A stretch of DNA of 64,000 bases, taken from NCBI RefSeq assembly GCF_036346855.1, contig NZ_CP107841.1:8498001-8562000 (forward strand), written 5' to 3'. This document shows, piece after piece, positions 27,157 to 34,986 of the stretch. Each line of letters opens with the position of its first letter. Position 1 is the first letter of the stretch. Under the pieces are notes generated by a model that made no database searches, was not told where the DNA came from, and saw only the letters and a program-made list of their open reading frames with translations. This stretch comes from Streptomyces europaeiscabiei. GTDB taxonomy: Bacteria > Actinomycetota > Actinomycetes > Streptomycetales > Streptomycetaceae. Made by a program: the position numbers and the translations under genes.

Positions 27157-27969
27157 ATGCCATCAACCGGAATATCGCTCTCCGAGACGGCCGAACCCGC
27201 CGACCCTCGAACCCTCCTCACCCACCACACGCTGGACGCGACGGCCCGCGCCTGGCTCGACGAGGCCGTGGCCCGCGTCACCGACCGGCCCGCCGCGATC
27301 CGGACCCTGTTCCCCGCCGCCCGAAGACGCTGCGGCCGCACCCGGCTGGCCGCGCACCTGACCGTCGACGAGGCGGCCCGCGCCGTCCTGCTCGCCGCGC
27401 TGCCGCTCGGCGGGCAGGCGCTCGCCGACGAACTGGCGGGCCTCTTCCGCCACGGCGACCCGGCCGAACAGCGGGCCGTCCTGCGGGCCCTGTACCTCTT
27501 CGCCGACCCCCAGGGCGGCGACACCGCACGGGAACCCCTCGGCGACCTCGCCCTGCCGCTCGTCCGCGAAGCCCTGCGCGGCAACGACAGCAGTCTCATC
27601 GAGGCCGCCCTCGGCCCGTACGGCGCCGCCCGTCTTCCGGACGCCGAGTACCGGCAGGCCGTGCTGAAGTGCGTCTTCCACGAGATCCCACTGGACCGGA
27701 TCGCCGGTCTCGCCGTCCGAGCCGACGCCGAACTCGCCCGTATGCTCGCCGACTTCGCGCACGAGCGGGTCGCCGCCGGACGGGACGTACCGATCGACAT
27801 CTGGCCCGTCGTCCGCACCTTCCCCGCCGCCGGCCGACTCACCGACGGGCTCACCGCCGAGACGCGGGCCGCCACGCCCGACCGGCGCGAGGCCGCCGAG
27901 CGCGCCTTGCAGGCGCTCCGCCGGGCCGCCGCCTCCACCGCCTCAGCACACGACACCACCTCCGCGTAG
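27157..27969 (+). CDS. eboA: EboA-domain protein
   Basis: A 270-residue helical protein without signal peptide or membrane segments. Features match the EboA family: YRQAVLKCVFHEIPLDRIAG in the middle and ELARMLADFAHERVAAGR towards the end, followed by a short variable tail. AGGAGG lies upstream of the ATG. EboA has no known catalytic activity; it is the namesake of ebo operons found in cyanobacteria, Bacteroidetes, actinomycetes and eustigmatophyte plastids. Neighbours eboC and eboB support the call. Confidence 0.82.
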   Translation: MPSTGISLSETAEPADPRTLLTHHTLDATARAWLDEAVARVTDRPAAIRTLFPAARRRCGRTRLAAHLTVDEAARAVLLAALPLGGQALADELAGLFRHGDPAEQRAVLRALYLFADPQGGDTAREPLGDLALPLVREALRGNDSSLIEAALGPYGAARLPDAEYRQAVLKCVFHEIPLDRIAGLAVRADAELARMLADFAHERVAAGRDVPIDIWPVVRTFPAAGRLTDGLTAETRAATPDRREAAERALQALRRAAASTASAHDTTSA

Positions 27970-28067
27970 TACACCGCCTGCGCGCACTGCACCGTGTGCG
28001 CGCAGCTCACGGCCTTTCGCATCCAGCCGGCATCGCTCACAGAACAACCCGAGGAGAAGGCCTGCCC

Positions 28068-28922
28068 GTGCGTATCTTCGACCCCCACATCCACATGACC
28101 TCCCGCACCACCGACGACTACGAGGCGATGTACGCGTCCGGGGTGCGTGCCGTCGTCGAGCCCGCCTTCTGGCTGGGCCAGCCCCGCACCTCGCCCGAGA
28201 GCTTCTACGACTACTTCGACGCGCTGCTGGGCTGGGAGCCCTACCGGGCCGCCCAGTTCGGCATCCAGCACTTCTGCACGATCGCGCTCAATCCCAAAGA
28301 GGCCAACGACCCACGCTGCCGGCCCGTGCTGGACGAGCTGCCCCGCTACCTCGCCAAGGACCGGGTCGTCGCCGTCGGCGAGATCGGCTACGACTCCATG
28401 ACGCCGGAGGAGGACGAAGCGCTCGCGCTCCAGCTCCAGTTCGCTATCGAGCACGAACTGCCCGCCCTCGTGCACACCCCGCACCGCGACAAGGCCACCG
28501 GCACCCGCCGGACCCTGGACGTCGTACGGGAGTCGGGCATCGCCCCCGAACTCGTCGTCCTCGACCACCTCAACGAACTGACCGTCGGCATGGTCCTCGA
28601 CAGCGGATGCTGGGCCGGGTTCTCGATCTACCCGAGGACCAAGATGAGCGAGGGCCGCATGGTCACCATCCTCCAGGAGCACGGCACCGAGCGCGTCCTC
28701 GTCAACTCCGCGGCGGACTGGGGCAGCTCGGACCCCCTCAAGACCCGGAAGACGGCCGACGCCATGCTCGCCGCCGGGTTCGACGACGATGCGGTGGACC
28801 GGGTGCTGTGGCGCAACCCCGTCGCCTTCTACGGGCAGAGCGGCCGACTGGACCTCGACGAGCCCAAGCCGGACGAGGAGTCGAGCTTCCAGGGCAACTC
28901 CATCCGGCGCGGCGGGGAGTGA
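28068..28922 (+). CDS. eboB: TatD-family metal-dependent hydrolase, EboB-like
   Basis: A 284-residue amidohydrolase-type TIM barrel. Metal ligands appear in the usual order: HIH near residues 7-9, GEIGYD, VHTPH, LDHLNE and SAADWG. The GTG start at 28068 has GAGGAGAAGG 7 bases upstream. The closely packed context (eboA before, eboE 11 bases after its stop) identifies it as EboB rather than a general TatD nuclease. The natural substrate in ebo pathways is not known. Confidence 0.83.
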   Translation: MRIFDPHIHMTSRTTDDYEAMYASGVRAVVEPAFWLGQPRTSPESFYDYFDALLGWEPYRAAQFGIQHFCTIALNPKEANDPRCRPVLDELPRYLAKDRVVAVGEIGYDSMTPEEDEALALQLQFAIEHELPALVHTPHRDKATGTRRTLDVVRESGIAPELVVLDHLNELTVGMVLDSGCWAGFSIYPRTKMSEGRMVTILQEHGTERVLVNSAADWGSSDPLKTRKTADAMLAAGFDDDAVDRVLWRNPVAFYGQSGRLDLDEPKPDEESSFQGNSIRRGGE

Positions 28923-28933
28923 GGGGACGGGCC

Positions 28934-30100
28934 ATGCGATTCCGGCACCCGGACGGCACCGCCGTCCACCTCGGCTACTGCAGCAACGTCCACCAGGCGG
29001 AGGACGTCGACGGCGTCCTCGCCCAGCTCACCGACTACGCCGAACCGGTGCGCGAACGCCTCGGCGTCGACCGGCTGGGCATCGGGCTCTGGCTCGCCCG
29101 CGACGTGGTGAGCGAACTGGTCGCCGTCCCCGGTGTGTTGCGGCGCCTCAAGGACGAACTCGCGGCGCGGGGACTGGAGACCGTCACCCTCAACGCCTTC
29201 CCGTACGCCGGGTTCCACCGCGAGGTGGTCAAGAAGGACGTCTACCTCCCCGACTGGGCGGACGAGGCCCGCCTGACCCACACCCTCGACTGTGCCCGCG
29301 TCCTCGCCGCGCTCCTGCCGGACGACGCCGAGCGCGGCAGCGTCTCCACCCTGCCGCTGGCCTGGCGCACGCCCTGGCCGCCGGACCGCGCCGACACCGC
29401 CCGCCGCGCCCTGGACCGGCTCACCGCCGGGCTCGCCGGGATCGAGTCGGACACCGGCCGCCGTGTCCGGGTCGGCTTCGAACCGGAGCCCGGCTGCGTC
29501 GTGGAGACCACCGCCCAGGCCGTACGGGAACTCCGCGGCCTCGACCCCGAGCGGCTCGGCGTCTGCCTCGACGCCTGCCACCTCGCCGTACAGTTCGAGG
29601 AGCCGGGCGCTGCCCTGCGGCGCCTCGCGGACGCCGGGCTGCCCGTCGTCAAGCTCCAGGCGTCCTGCGCGGTCGAGGCCGGCGACCCTGCCGACCCCGC
29701 CGCCCGCGCGGCCCTGCGGCGCCTCGCGGAGCCGCGGTTCCTGCACCAGACGCGTACGGCGGCGGAGCAGGAGGCCCCGCAGGTGCGGGGTGTCGACGAT
29801 CTGCCGGACGCGCTGGACGGGGGCCTGCCCACGGACACCGGTCCCTGGCGCGTCCACTTCCACGCGCCACTGCACGCCGACCCCGAGCCGCCGCTCCGCA
29901 CCACCGCCGACCAGCTGAGCCGGGTCCTTGCCGGGCTGCTCGGCGGGGCCTCGGCCGACTGCGACCACATCGAGGTCGAGACCTACACCTGGTCCGTCCT
30001 CCCCGAACCGCCCACCGACCTGCCCGGCGGTATCGCCGCCGAACTCGCCTGGGCCCGCGACCGGTTGACCGGACTGGGCCTCGAGGAGGACCGGAAGTGA
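28934..30100 (+). CDS. eboE: Metabolite-traffic TIM-barrel protein EboE
   Basis: A 388-residue xylose-isomerase-like barrel. It opens HLGYCSNVHQAEDVDGVL and contains VTLNAFPYAGFHREVVKKDV, characteristic of EboE, then GFEPEPGCVVETT, CLDACHLAVQFEEPG and a long C-terminal region with HFHAPLHAD and EVETYTW. It starts 11 bases after eboB with GAGGGGACGG upstream. EboE is taken to process or hand on a precursor in ebo-dependent pathways. It is longer than the isomerase-like barrel at 26250, with which it shares fold and motif order. Confidence 0.85.
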   Translation: MRFRHPDGTAVHLGYCSNVHQAEDVDGVLAQLTDYAEPVRERLGVDRLGIGLWLARDVVSELVAVPGVLRRLKDELAARGLETVTLNAFPYAGFHREVVKKDVYLPDWADEARLTHTLDCARVLAALLPDDAERGSVSTLPLAWRTPWPPDRADTARRALDRLTAGLAGIESDTGRRVRVGFEPEPGCVVETTAQAVRELRGLDPERLGVCLDACHLAVQFEEPGAALRRLADAGLPVVKLQASCAVEAGDPADPAARAALRRLAEPRFLHQTRTAAEQEAPQVRGVDDLPDALDGGLPTDTGPWRVHFHAPLHADPEPPLRTTADQLSRVLAGLLGGASADCDHIEVETYTWSVLPEPPTDLPGGIAAELAWARDRLTGLGLEEDRK

Positions 30101-30164
30101 GTGTCCGGACCAGCCGTACAGGGCCACCCACGGCCACCGACGCAACCCCGCCCGGAGGCCACCG

Positions 30165-30203
30165 ATGAGCAATCGAACCAGCCGCAGGGAGAACCTCCGA
30201 TGA
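30165..30203 (+). CDS. Twelve-codon leader ORF coupled to eboF
   Basis: An ATG with GGAGG 6 bases upstream opens MSNRTSRRENLR and stops at TGA, whose first two bases are the last two of the eboF ATG (ATGA). The ribosome site here is better than that of eboF itself. It could couple eboF translation to upstream ribosomes. It may equally be a relic of a shifted start. No protein function is claimed. Confidence 0.4.
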   Translation: MSNRTSRRENLR

Positions 30204-31630
30204 GCACCCGACCCCACCGGCTCGTCGTCCTCGACATCGTCGGCCTCACCCCCAAGCTGCTCAAGCACATGCCCGCCGTGGCCGCCCTCGGCGAGCGTGG
30301 CTTCCGGGCCCGGCTCGACCCCGTGCTGCCCGCTGTGACCTGCGCGGTGCAGTCCACGTTCCTCACCGGCGAACCGCCCTCCGGGCACGGCGCGGTGGGC
30401 AACGGCTGGTACTTCCGGGACCTCGGAGAGGTGCTGCTGTGGCGCCAGCACAACGCGCTCGTCGGCGGCGAGAAGATCTGGGAGACCGCCCGCAGATCCG
30501 ACCCCGACTACAAGGTCGCCAACATCTGCTGGTGGTACGCGATGGGCGCGGACGTCGACCTCACCGTCACCCCGCGCCCGGTCTACTACTCCGACGGCCG
30601 CAAGGAACCCGACTGCTACACCTGGCCGCCTACCCTGCACGACGAACTCACCGACCGGCTGGGCCCGTTCCCCCTGTTCACCTACTGGGGCCCCAACGCG
30701 GGCATGCCCTCCACCCAGTGGATCCTGGGCGCCGCCCGCCAGGTCTTCGACGAGCACGACCCGGACCTCACCCTCGTCTACATCCCCCAACTCGACTACG
30801 AGCCCCAGCGGTCCGGCCCCGACTCACCCGCCACGGTCCGGGCGGCCCGACAACTCGACGACTCCCTGCGCCCGTTGATCGACCACTTCCTGAACGCGGG
30901 CGCCATGGTGGTCGCGCTCAGCGAATACGGCATCACCCCCGTCTCCCGCCCCGTGGACATCAACCGGGCCCTGCGCCGGGCCGGACTGCTCCAGGTGCAC
31001 ACGCAGGACGGCATGGAGTACCTCGACCCGTGGACCTCCAGGGCCTTCGCCGTCGCCGACCACCAGATCGCCCACGTGTATGTGCGGGACCCGGCCGACA
31101 CGGCGGAGGTCGCCAAGATCCTCGCCGAACTCGACGGTGTGGAGCAGGTGTTGGACGCCGAGGGCAAGGCGGCCCACGGCCTGGACCACGAACGCTCCGG
31201 CGAACTGGTCGCGGTCGCCGACCCCGACGCCTGGTTCACCTACTACTACTGGCTCGACGACGAACGCGCCCCCGACTTCGCCCGCCAGGTCGAGATCCAC
31301 CGCAAACCCGGCTACGACCCCGCCGAGCTGCTCTACGACGAGACCGTCCCCGCGGTGAAGCTCCGCGCGATCGGCCAGGTCGCCCGCAAGAAGCTGGGCC
31401 TGCGCTACCGCATCAGCACGGTTCCGCTGAACCCCGCCGGTGTCAGCGGCAGCCACGGGCGCCTGCCCGCCGACCCCGACGACGGGCCCGTACTGCTGTG
31501 CTCCGCACCCGAGCCGGCCCGCGAAGGATATGCCGCCACCGAGATCAAGGGGCTGTTGCTGGCGTTGGCAGGACTGACCACCGCCGCCGACGACGACCGG
31601 CGCACCGGTCCCCGCTCCAGCACCGACTAG
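30200..31630 (+). CDS. eboF: Alkaline-phosphatase-superfamily protein EboF
   Basis: A 476-residue member of the nucleotide pyrophosphatase/phosphodiesterase branch of the alkaline phosphatase superfamily. The first metal Asp lies in LVVLDIVG, the Thr nucleophile region is PAVTCAVQSTFLTG, and further conserved parts are GHGAVGNGWYF and YIPQLDYEPQR. Where phosphatases normally have SDHG, this protein has ALSEYGITPV, so a metal-ligand Asp/His pair is Glu/Tyr; I believe this is usual in EboF-type proteins. The ATG at 30200 is overlapped by a short leader ORF. It is the last ebo gene before the P450. Confidence 0.82.
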   Translation: MSTRPHRLVVLDIVGLTPKLLKHMPAVAALGERGFRARLDPVLPAVTCAVQSTFLTGEPPSGHGAVGNGWYFRDLGEVLLWRQHNALVGGEKIWETARRSDPDYKVANICWWYAMGADVDLTVTPRPVYYSDGRKEPDCYTWPPTLHDELTDRLGPFPLFTYWGPNAGMPSTQWILGAARQVFDEHDPDLTLVYIPQLDYEPQRSGPDSPATVRAARQLDDSLRPLIDHFLNAGAMVVALSEYGITPVSRPVDINRALRRAGLLQVHTQDGMEYLDPWTSRAFAVADHQIAHVYVRDPADTAEVAKILAELDGVEQVLDAEGKAAHGLDHERSGELVAVADPDAWFTYYYWLDDERAPDFARQVEIHRKPGYDPAELLYDETVPAVKLRAIGQVARKKLGLRYRISTVPLNPAGVSGSHGRLPADPDDGPVLLCSAPEPAREGYAATEIKGLLLALAGLTTAADDDRRTGPRSSTD

Positions 31631-31649
31631 CACCGGGAAGAACACAGCG

Positions 31650-32834
31650 ATGAGCACGTACCCCCCACTGCCCACCGAACGTCCCCTGCTCGACCCCGCC
31701 CCCGAATACGCCAAATGGCAGGCGGAGGAGCCGATCCGGCGGGTGACGGTCTGGGGCGACAACAGCCCCTGGCTGATCACCCGTCACGACCACGCCCGGG
31801 CCGTCCTGGCCGACCCGCGCTTCAGCGCCGACTCCACGCGTGAGAGCTTCCCCGGTCTGCGTCCGCAGGCGCCTCCGCGCGGCCCCGGTCAGTTCTTCGC
31901 CATGGACCCGCCGGACCACACCCGACTACGGCGCATGCTCATCCCGGACTTCACCTTCCGCCGTGTCGAGGCCCTCCGCCCCGAACTGGTCCGGATCTGC
32001 GCGGACCTGCTCGACACGATGACGGCAGACGGCGCGCGGGAGGCAGACCTCGTCACCGCGTACGCGCTGCCACAGCCCGCCCTCGTGATCTGCCGGCTGC
32101 TCGGAGTGCCGTACGAGGACCACGGCTTCTTCCACCAGCAGGCACAGGCGTTCACCAGCTTCAACACCGGCGACGTCGATGTGCTGGGCGCCCGCAGGGC
32201 CTTGTACGGCTACCTCGGCGAACTCCTCGCGGCCCGGACCCGTGAGCCGGCCGACGATCTGCTCTCCCGGCTGGCCACGGAACGGGTGGCGACGGGCGAG
32301 GCCACCGTCGAGGAGGCGATCGGCGTGGCCTTCGTGCTGCTGCTCGCGGGATTCGAGACCACCGCGAACATGTTCCCCCTGGCGGTCGTCGCCCTGCTGC
32401 GCCATCCGGAACAGCTCGCCGCCCTGCGTACCGAGCCGGAGCTGTGGCCCGGCGCGATCGAGGAACTGCTGCGCTGGCTGACCGTCTCCCACTGGAGTCT
32501 GCGGCGCGTCGCGACGGAGGACGTCGAGATCGGTGGTGTCCGTATCCGCGCCGGGGAGGGTGTCGCGGTGGCGATCCAGACCGCGAACCGGGACGCGGCC
32601 GTCTTCCCCGGCGCCGAGGCCCTGGACGTGCGCCGCGACGCGTCCGGCCATCTGGCCTTCGGCCACGGACTGCACCAGTGCGTCGGCCAGTCCCTCGCCC
32701 GCGCGGAACTCCAGGTCGGCCTGCCCGCCCTCTTCGACCGCCTGCCGAATCTGCGCCTGACCGCACCGCCGGAGGAGCTCGCGCTGCCGATGAGCGCGAT
32801 CCACGGGGTGCGTTCGCTGCCGGTGGGCTGGTAG
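31650..32834 (+). CDS. Cytochrome P450 linked to the ebo cluster
   Basis: A 394-residue soluble bacterial P450. I-helix motif AGFETTAN (near residue 233), K-helix ExxR in EELLRW, and heme-binding loop FGHGLHQCVGQ with the Cys ligand near residue 344. It is 19 bases after eboF in the same direction, so probably co-transcribed and acting on the same metabolite. No ferredoxin or reductase gene adjoins it, so electrons must come from elsewhere. The CYP family cannot be assigned by eye. Confidence 0.88.
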   Translation: MSTYPPLPTERPLLDPAPEYAKWQAEEPIRRVTVWGDNSPWLITRHDHARAVLADPRFSADSTRESFPGLRPQAPPRGPGQFFAMDPPDHTRLRRMLIPDFTFRRVEALRPELVRICADLLDTMTADGAREADLVTAYALPQPALVICRLLGVPYEDHGFFHQQAQAFTSFNTGDVDVLGARRALYGYLGELLAARTREPADDLLSRLATERVATGEATVEEAIGVAFVLLLAGFETTANMFPLAVVALLRHPEQLAALRTEPELWPGAIEELLRWLTVSHWSLRRVATEDVEIGGVRIRAGEGVAVAIQTANRDAAVFPGAEALDVRRDASGHLAFGHGLHQCVGQSLARAELQVGLPALFDRLPNLRLTAPPEELALPMSAIHGVRSLPVGW

Positions 32835-32849
32835 GCCGACCTGGCTTCG

Positions 32850-32893
32850 CCCGAGGCCGACGACGCCCCGCACACCCGAGGCCGACGACGCCC
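32850..32893 (+). repeat. 19-base direct repeat between P450 and macro-domain genes
   Basis: CCCGAGGCCGACGACGCCC occurs at 32850-32868 and 32875-32893, separated by 6 bases. It follows the P450 stop and precedes the macro-domain gene. The function is unknown; a local duplication is the simplest reading. Confidence 0.6.
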
Positions 32894-32941
32894 GTCATAT
32901 TGGGGGGCTCGCACGTCCGGTCGGCTGGTATAGAGGCGGGC

Positions 32942-33451
32942 ATGACCACCATCACCCTCGTCCGGGGCGACATCACCCAGCAGTCCGTCGACGCCATCGT
33001 CAACGCCGCGAACTCCTCCCTCCTCGGCGGGGGAGGAGTGGACGGCGCGATCCACCGGCGTGGCGGCCCCGCCATCCTGGCCGACTGCCGCAAGCTCCGC
33101 GCCTCCCACTACGGCAAAGGCCTCCCGACAGGCCAGGCCGTCGCCACCACGGCGGGTGAACTGGACGCGCGCTGGGTCATCCACACGGTCGGCCCGGTCC
33201 ACAGCCAGAGCCTCGACCGCTCCGCCCTCCTCGTCTCCTGCTATCGCGAATCCCTGCGCGTCGCCGACGAGTTGGGAGCCCGCACGGTCGCCTTCCCCGC
33301 CGTGTCCGCCGGTGTCTACGGCTGGCCGATGGACGACGCCGCCCGTATCGCCGTGGGGACCGTCCGTGCCACTCCGACGTCGGTCGAGGAGGTCAGGTTC
33401 GTCCTCTTCGACGACGAGGCGTACGCGGCGTTCGCCGAAGTGGCCGGCTGA
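32942..33451 (+). CDS. Macro-domain O-acetyl-ADP-ribose deacetylase
   Basis: A 169-residue single macro domain. Near the start it has RGDITQQSVDAIVNAANSSL and GGGGVDGAIHR, the ADP-ribose phosphate-binding loops, then FPAVSAGVYGWP, the second loop. Such proteins hydrolyse O-acetyl-ADP-ribose, made by sirtuins, or remove ADP-ribose from proteins or nucleic acids. The ATG at 32942 has AGAGGCGG upstream. A sirtuin, an ADP-ribosylglycohydrolase and a NUDIX enzyme lie within 16 kb, which would fit the same metabolic circle. Confidence 0.9.
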   Translation: MTTITLVRGDITQQSVDAIVNAANSSLLGGGGVDGAIHRRGGPAILADCRKLRASHYGKGLPTGQAVATTAGELDARWVIHTVGPVHSQSLDRSALLVSCYRESLRVADELGARTVAFPAVSAGVYGWPMDDAARIAVGTVRATPTSVEEVRFVLFDDEAYAAFAEVAG

Positions 33452-33684
33452 CGTCGGCGCAGGGCGGGAGGCAGCCCGGCGTGTCGCGCTCCCGCACTCT
33501 GACGGACGAACGACCGAAGCGTGTCGAACGGAGTCGTACGGAGCTGTCCGTCGAGAGAAACACACAGGTCAGGGTCGTCGGTGTGCTCCGGTCGGCGGGG
33601 TGGGCGCCCGCCCGTGATCGGTTGCGGCGGGCCGTACCGCCTCCCACGGTGAGCGCAAGGACAGCAGCTTCGAAAGGAACGTGC

Positions 33685-34542
33685 ATGCGCGCCCTCGTCT
33701 CCCGTGGTCTCCTCCTGTCGCCCCTGGTCTGCGGGGCGCTGGTCTTCGGGCCGGTCGGCACCGCCACCGCGGCCGTCGACGCGGGCCGCACCCCCTCGAA
33801 CCGCACCTCGATGGGGACCGCCGCGGTCCCCGAGGCCGATCTGGACGACTTCTTCGACGCGTTGGACGCGGAGATCGACGCGCTCCTGGCGAAGGAGGAG
33901 GCCGAGGTGGACGCGCTCCTGGCGAAGGAGGAAGCCGACGTGGACGCGCTCATCGCGAAGGAGGAGGCCGACGTGGAGGCACTCCTCACGAGGCTCGACC
34001 TCGAACTGGACGGGCTGCTGGCGGACATCGACGCCGACACCGCCACGGACGCCGACGCCGTCGCGACCGACGCGGAGGTGCTGCTCGACCAGCTGGACCT
34101 GCTCGACCGCATGGATCAGAGCGACGTACTCGCCCCGCTGCTCGACGAGTTGACCACCATCGCCAGGCTGGACGCCGCCCGCCTCGACGCGACCGAGGCG
34201 GCCCGGCACGTCGAGGCCCTCCGGGATGCCAACACCACCGTGCAGCAGCGGTTGCAGAAGCTGGAGGCAGTGGCCCCGGTCACCATCGACCGCACCACCG
34301 CGGCGGCCGACCCGGTCGCGGATCCGTCGACCGCGCTCCAGTCCGCGGTCGACGCCCTGGTCAAGGCGCTGACCTCGCTCGACCTGGGCGCCGTACTGGG
34401 TGCGGTGACCGGTCTGCTCGCCCCGGTCCTCGGAGTCGTCACCGGTCTCCTGCAGCCGGTCACCGGCCCTGTCACCGGCCTGGTGGACGGTCTCGTCGGC
34501 AGCCTGCCGCCCACGACACTGCCGGCGCTTCCCGCGGCGTGA
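33685..34542 (+). CDS. Secreted coiled-coil protein with 11-residue repeats
   Basis: A 285-residue exported protein of unknown function. An N-terminal Sec signal (MRALVSRG, hydrophobic core, then GTATAAVDA) is followed from about residue 60 by five consecutive 11-residue units of the form xVDALLAKEEA, which predict a long hendecad coiled coil of acidic character. The middle is helical, and the last 60 residues repeat VTGLL/VTGLV-type hydrophobic motifs, perhaps a surface- or membrane-associating tail. GAAAGGA precedes the ATG. The gene ends 6 bases from the convergent ArsR gene. Confidence 0.65.
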   Translation: MRALVSRGLLLSPLVCGALVFGPVGTATAAVDAGRTPSNRTSMGTAAVPEADLDDFFDALDAEIDALLAKEEAEVDALLAKEEADVDALIAKEEADVEALLTRLDLELDGLLADIDADTATDADAVATDAEVLLDQLDLLDRMDQSDVLAPLLDELTTIARLDAARLDATEAARHVEALRDANTTVQQRLQKLEAVAPVTIDRTTAAADPVADPSTALQSAVDALVKALTSLDLGAVLGAVTGLLAPVLGVVTGLLQPVTGPVTGLVDGLVGSLPPTTLPALPAA

Positions 34543-34548
34543 CCGCCC

Positions 34549-34938
34549 TCAGTCCCCGTCCGGTGCGTCGCTGAGCCCCAGCCTCAGGTGCTCGACGTGA
34601 TACACGGCCTGGTCCAGCAGCTCGGCGACATGGTGGTCGTGCAGCGCGTACACCACCGAACGGCCCTGCCGCTCACCCACCACCAGGCCGAGATTGCGCA
34701 GCAGGCGCAGCTGGTGGGAGCAGGCGGACTGTTCCATCCCGACCTCGGCGGCCAACTCGGTCGCCGGGAGCGGGCCTTCGCGCAGCCGGGCCAGGATCAG
34801 CAGGCGGGACGGGGTGGAGAGGGCCTGGAGGGTGGTGGCCACCTTGGCGACGTTGGCCGCGTCCAGGCGCACGCGAGGGGTGGCGTCCTGCGCTGAGGTG
34901 ACGGCTCCATGACCCATGGCGGGTATCTTACCCATCAC
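34549..34938 (-). CDS. ArsR/SmtB-family metal-responsive repressor
   Basis: A 129-residue winged-helix repressor. It has LSTPSRLLILARLREGPL and the recognition helix region MEQSACSHQLRLLRNLGLV. The C-terminal helix carries DHHVAELLDQAVYHVEH, the Asp/His pattern of the alpha-5 metal site in CzrA/NmtR-type sensors, arguing for Zn, Co or Ni rather than arsenic; the CxC motif of the alpha-3 site is missing. It is divergent from a P1B-type ATPase over a shared operator and surely controls it. GTG at 34938 is the longest start; ATG at 34917 is possible. Confidence 0.87.
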   Translation of the reverse strand: MMGKIPAMGHGAVTSAQDATPRVRLDAANVAKVATTLQALSTPSRLLILARLREGPLPATELAAEVGMEQSACSHQLRLLRNLGLVVGERQGRSVVYALHDHHVAELLDQAVYHVEHLRLGLSDAPDGD

Positions 34939-34979
34939 ACATGAAGGAATGAATGAGTCTTCATGTGTTCCTGTATGGT
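34937..34979. promoter_or_regulatory. ArsR operator and ATPase promoter region
   Basis: ACACATGAAG (34937-34946) and CTTCATGTGT (34959-34968) form a perfect 10-base inverted repeat; nested in it is ATGAA-TGAGTC-TTCAT (34949-34964), the spacing seen in ArsR/SmtB operators. TATGGT at 34974-34979 could be the ATPase -10 element, with no good -35. Binding here would block both divergent genes. Confidence 0.7.
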
Positions 34980-34986
34980 GTGCCGC

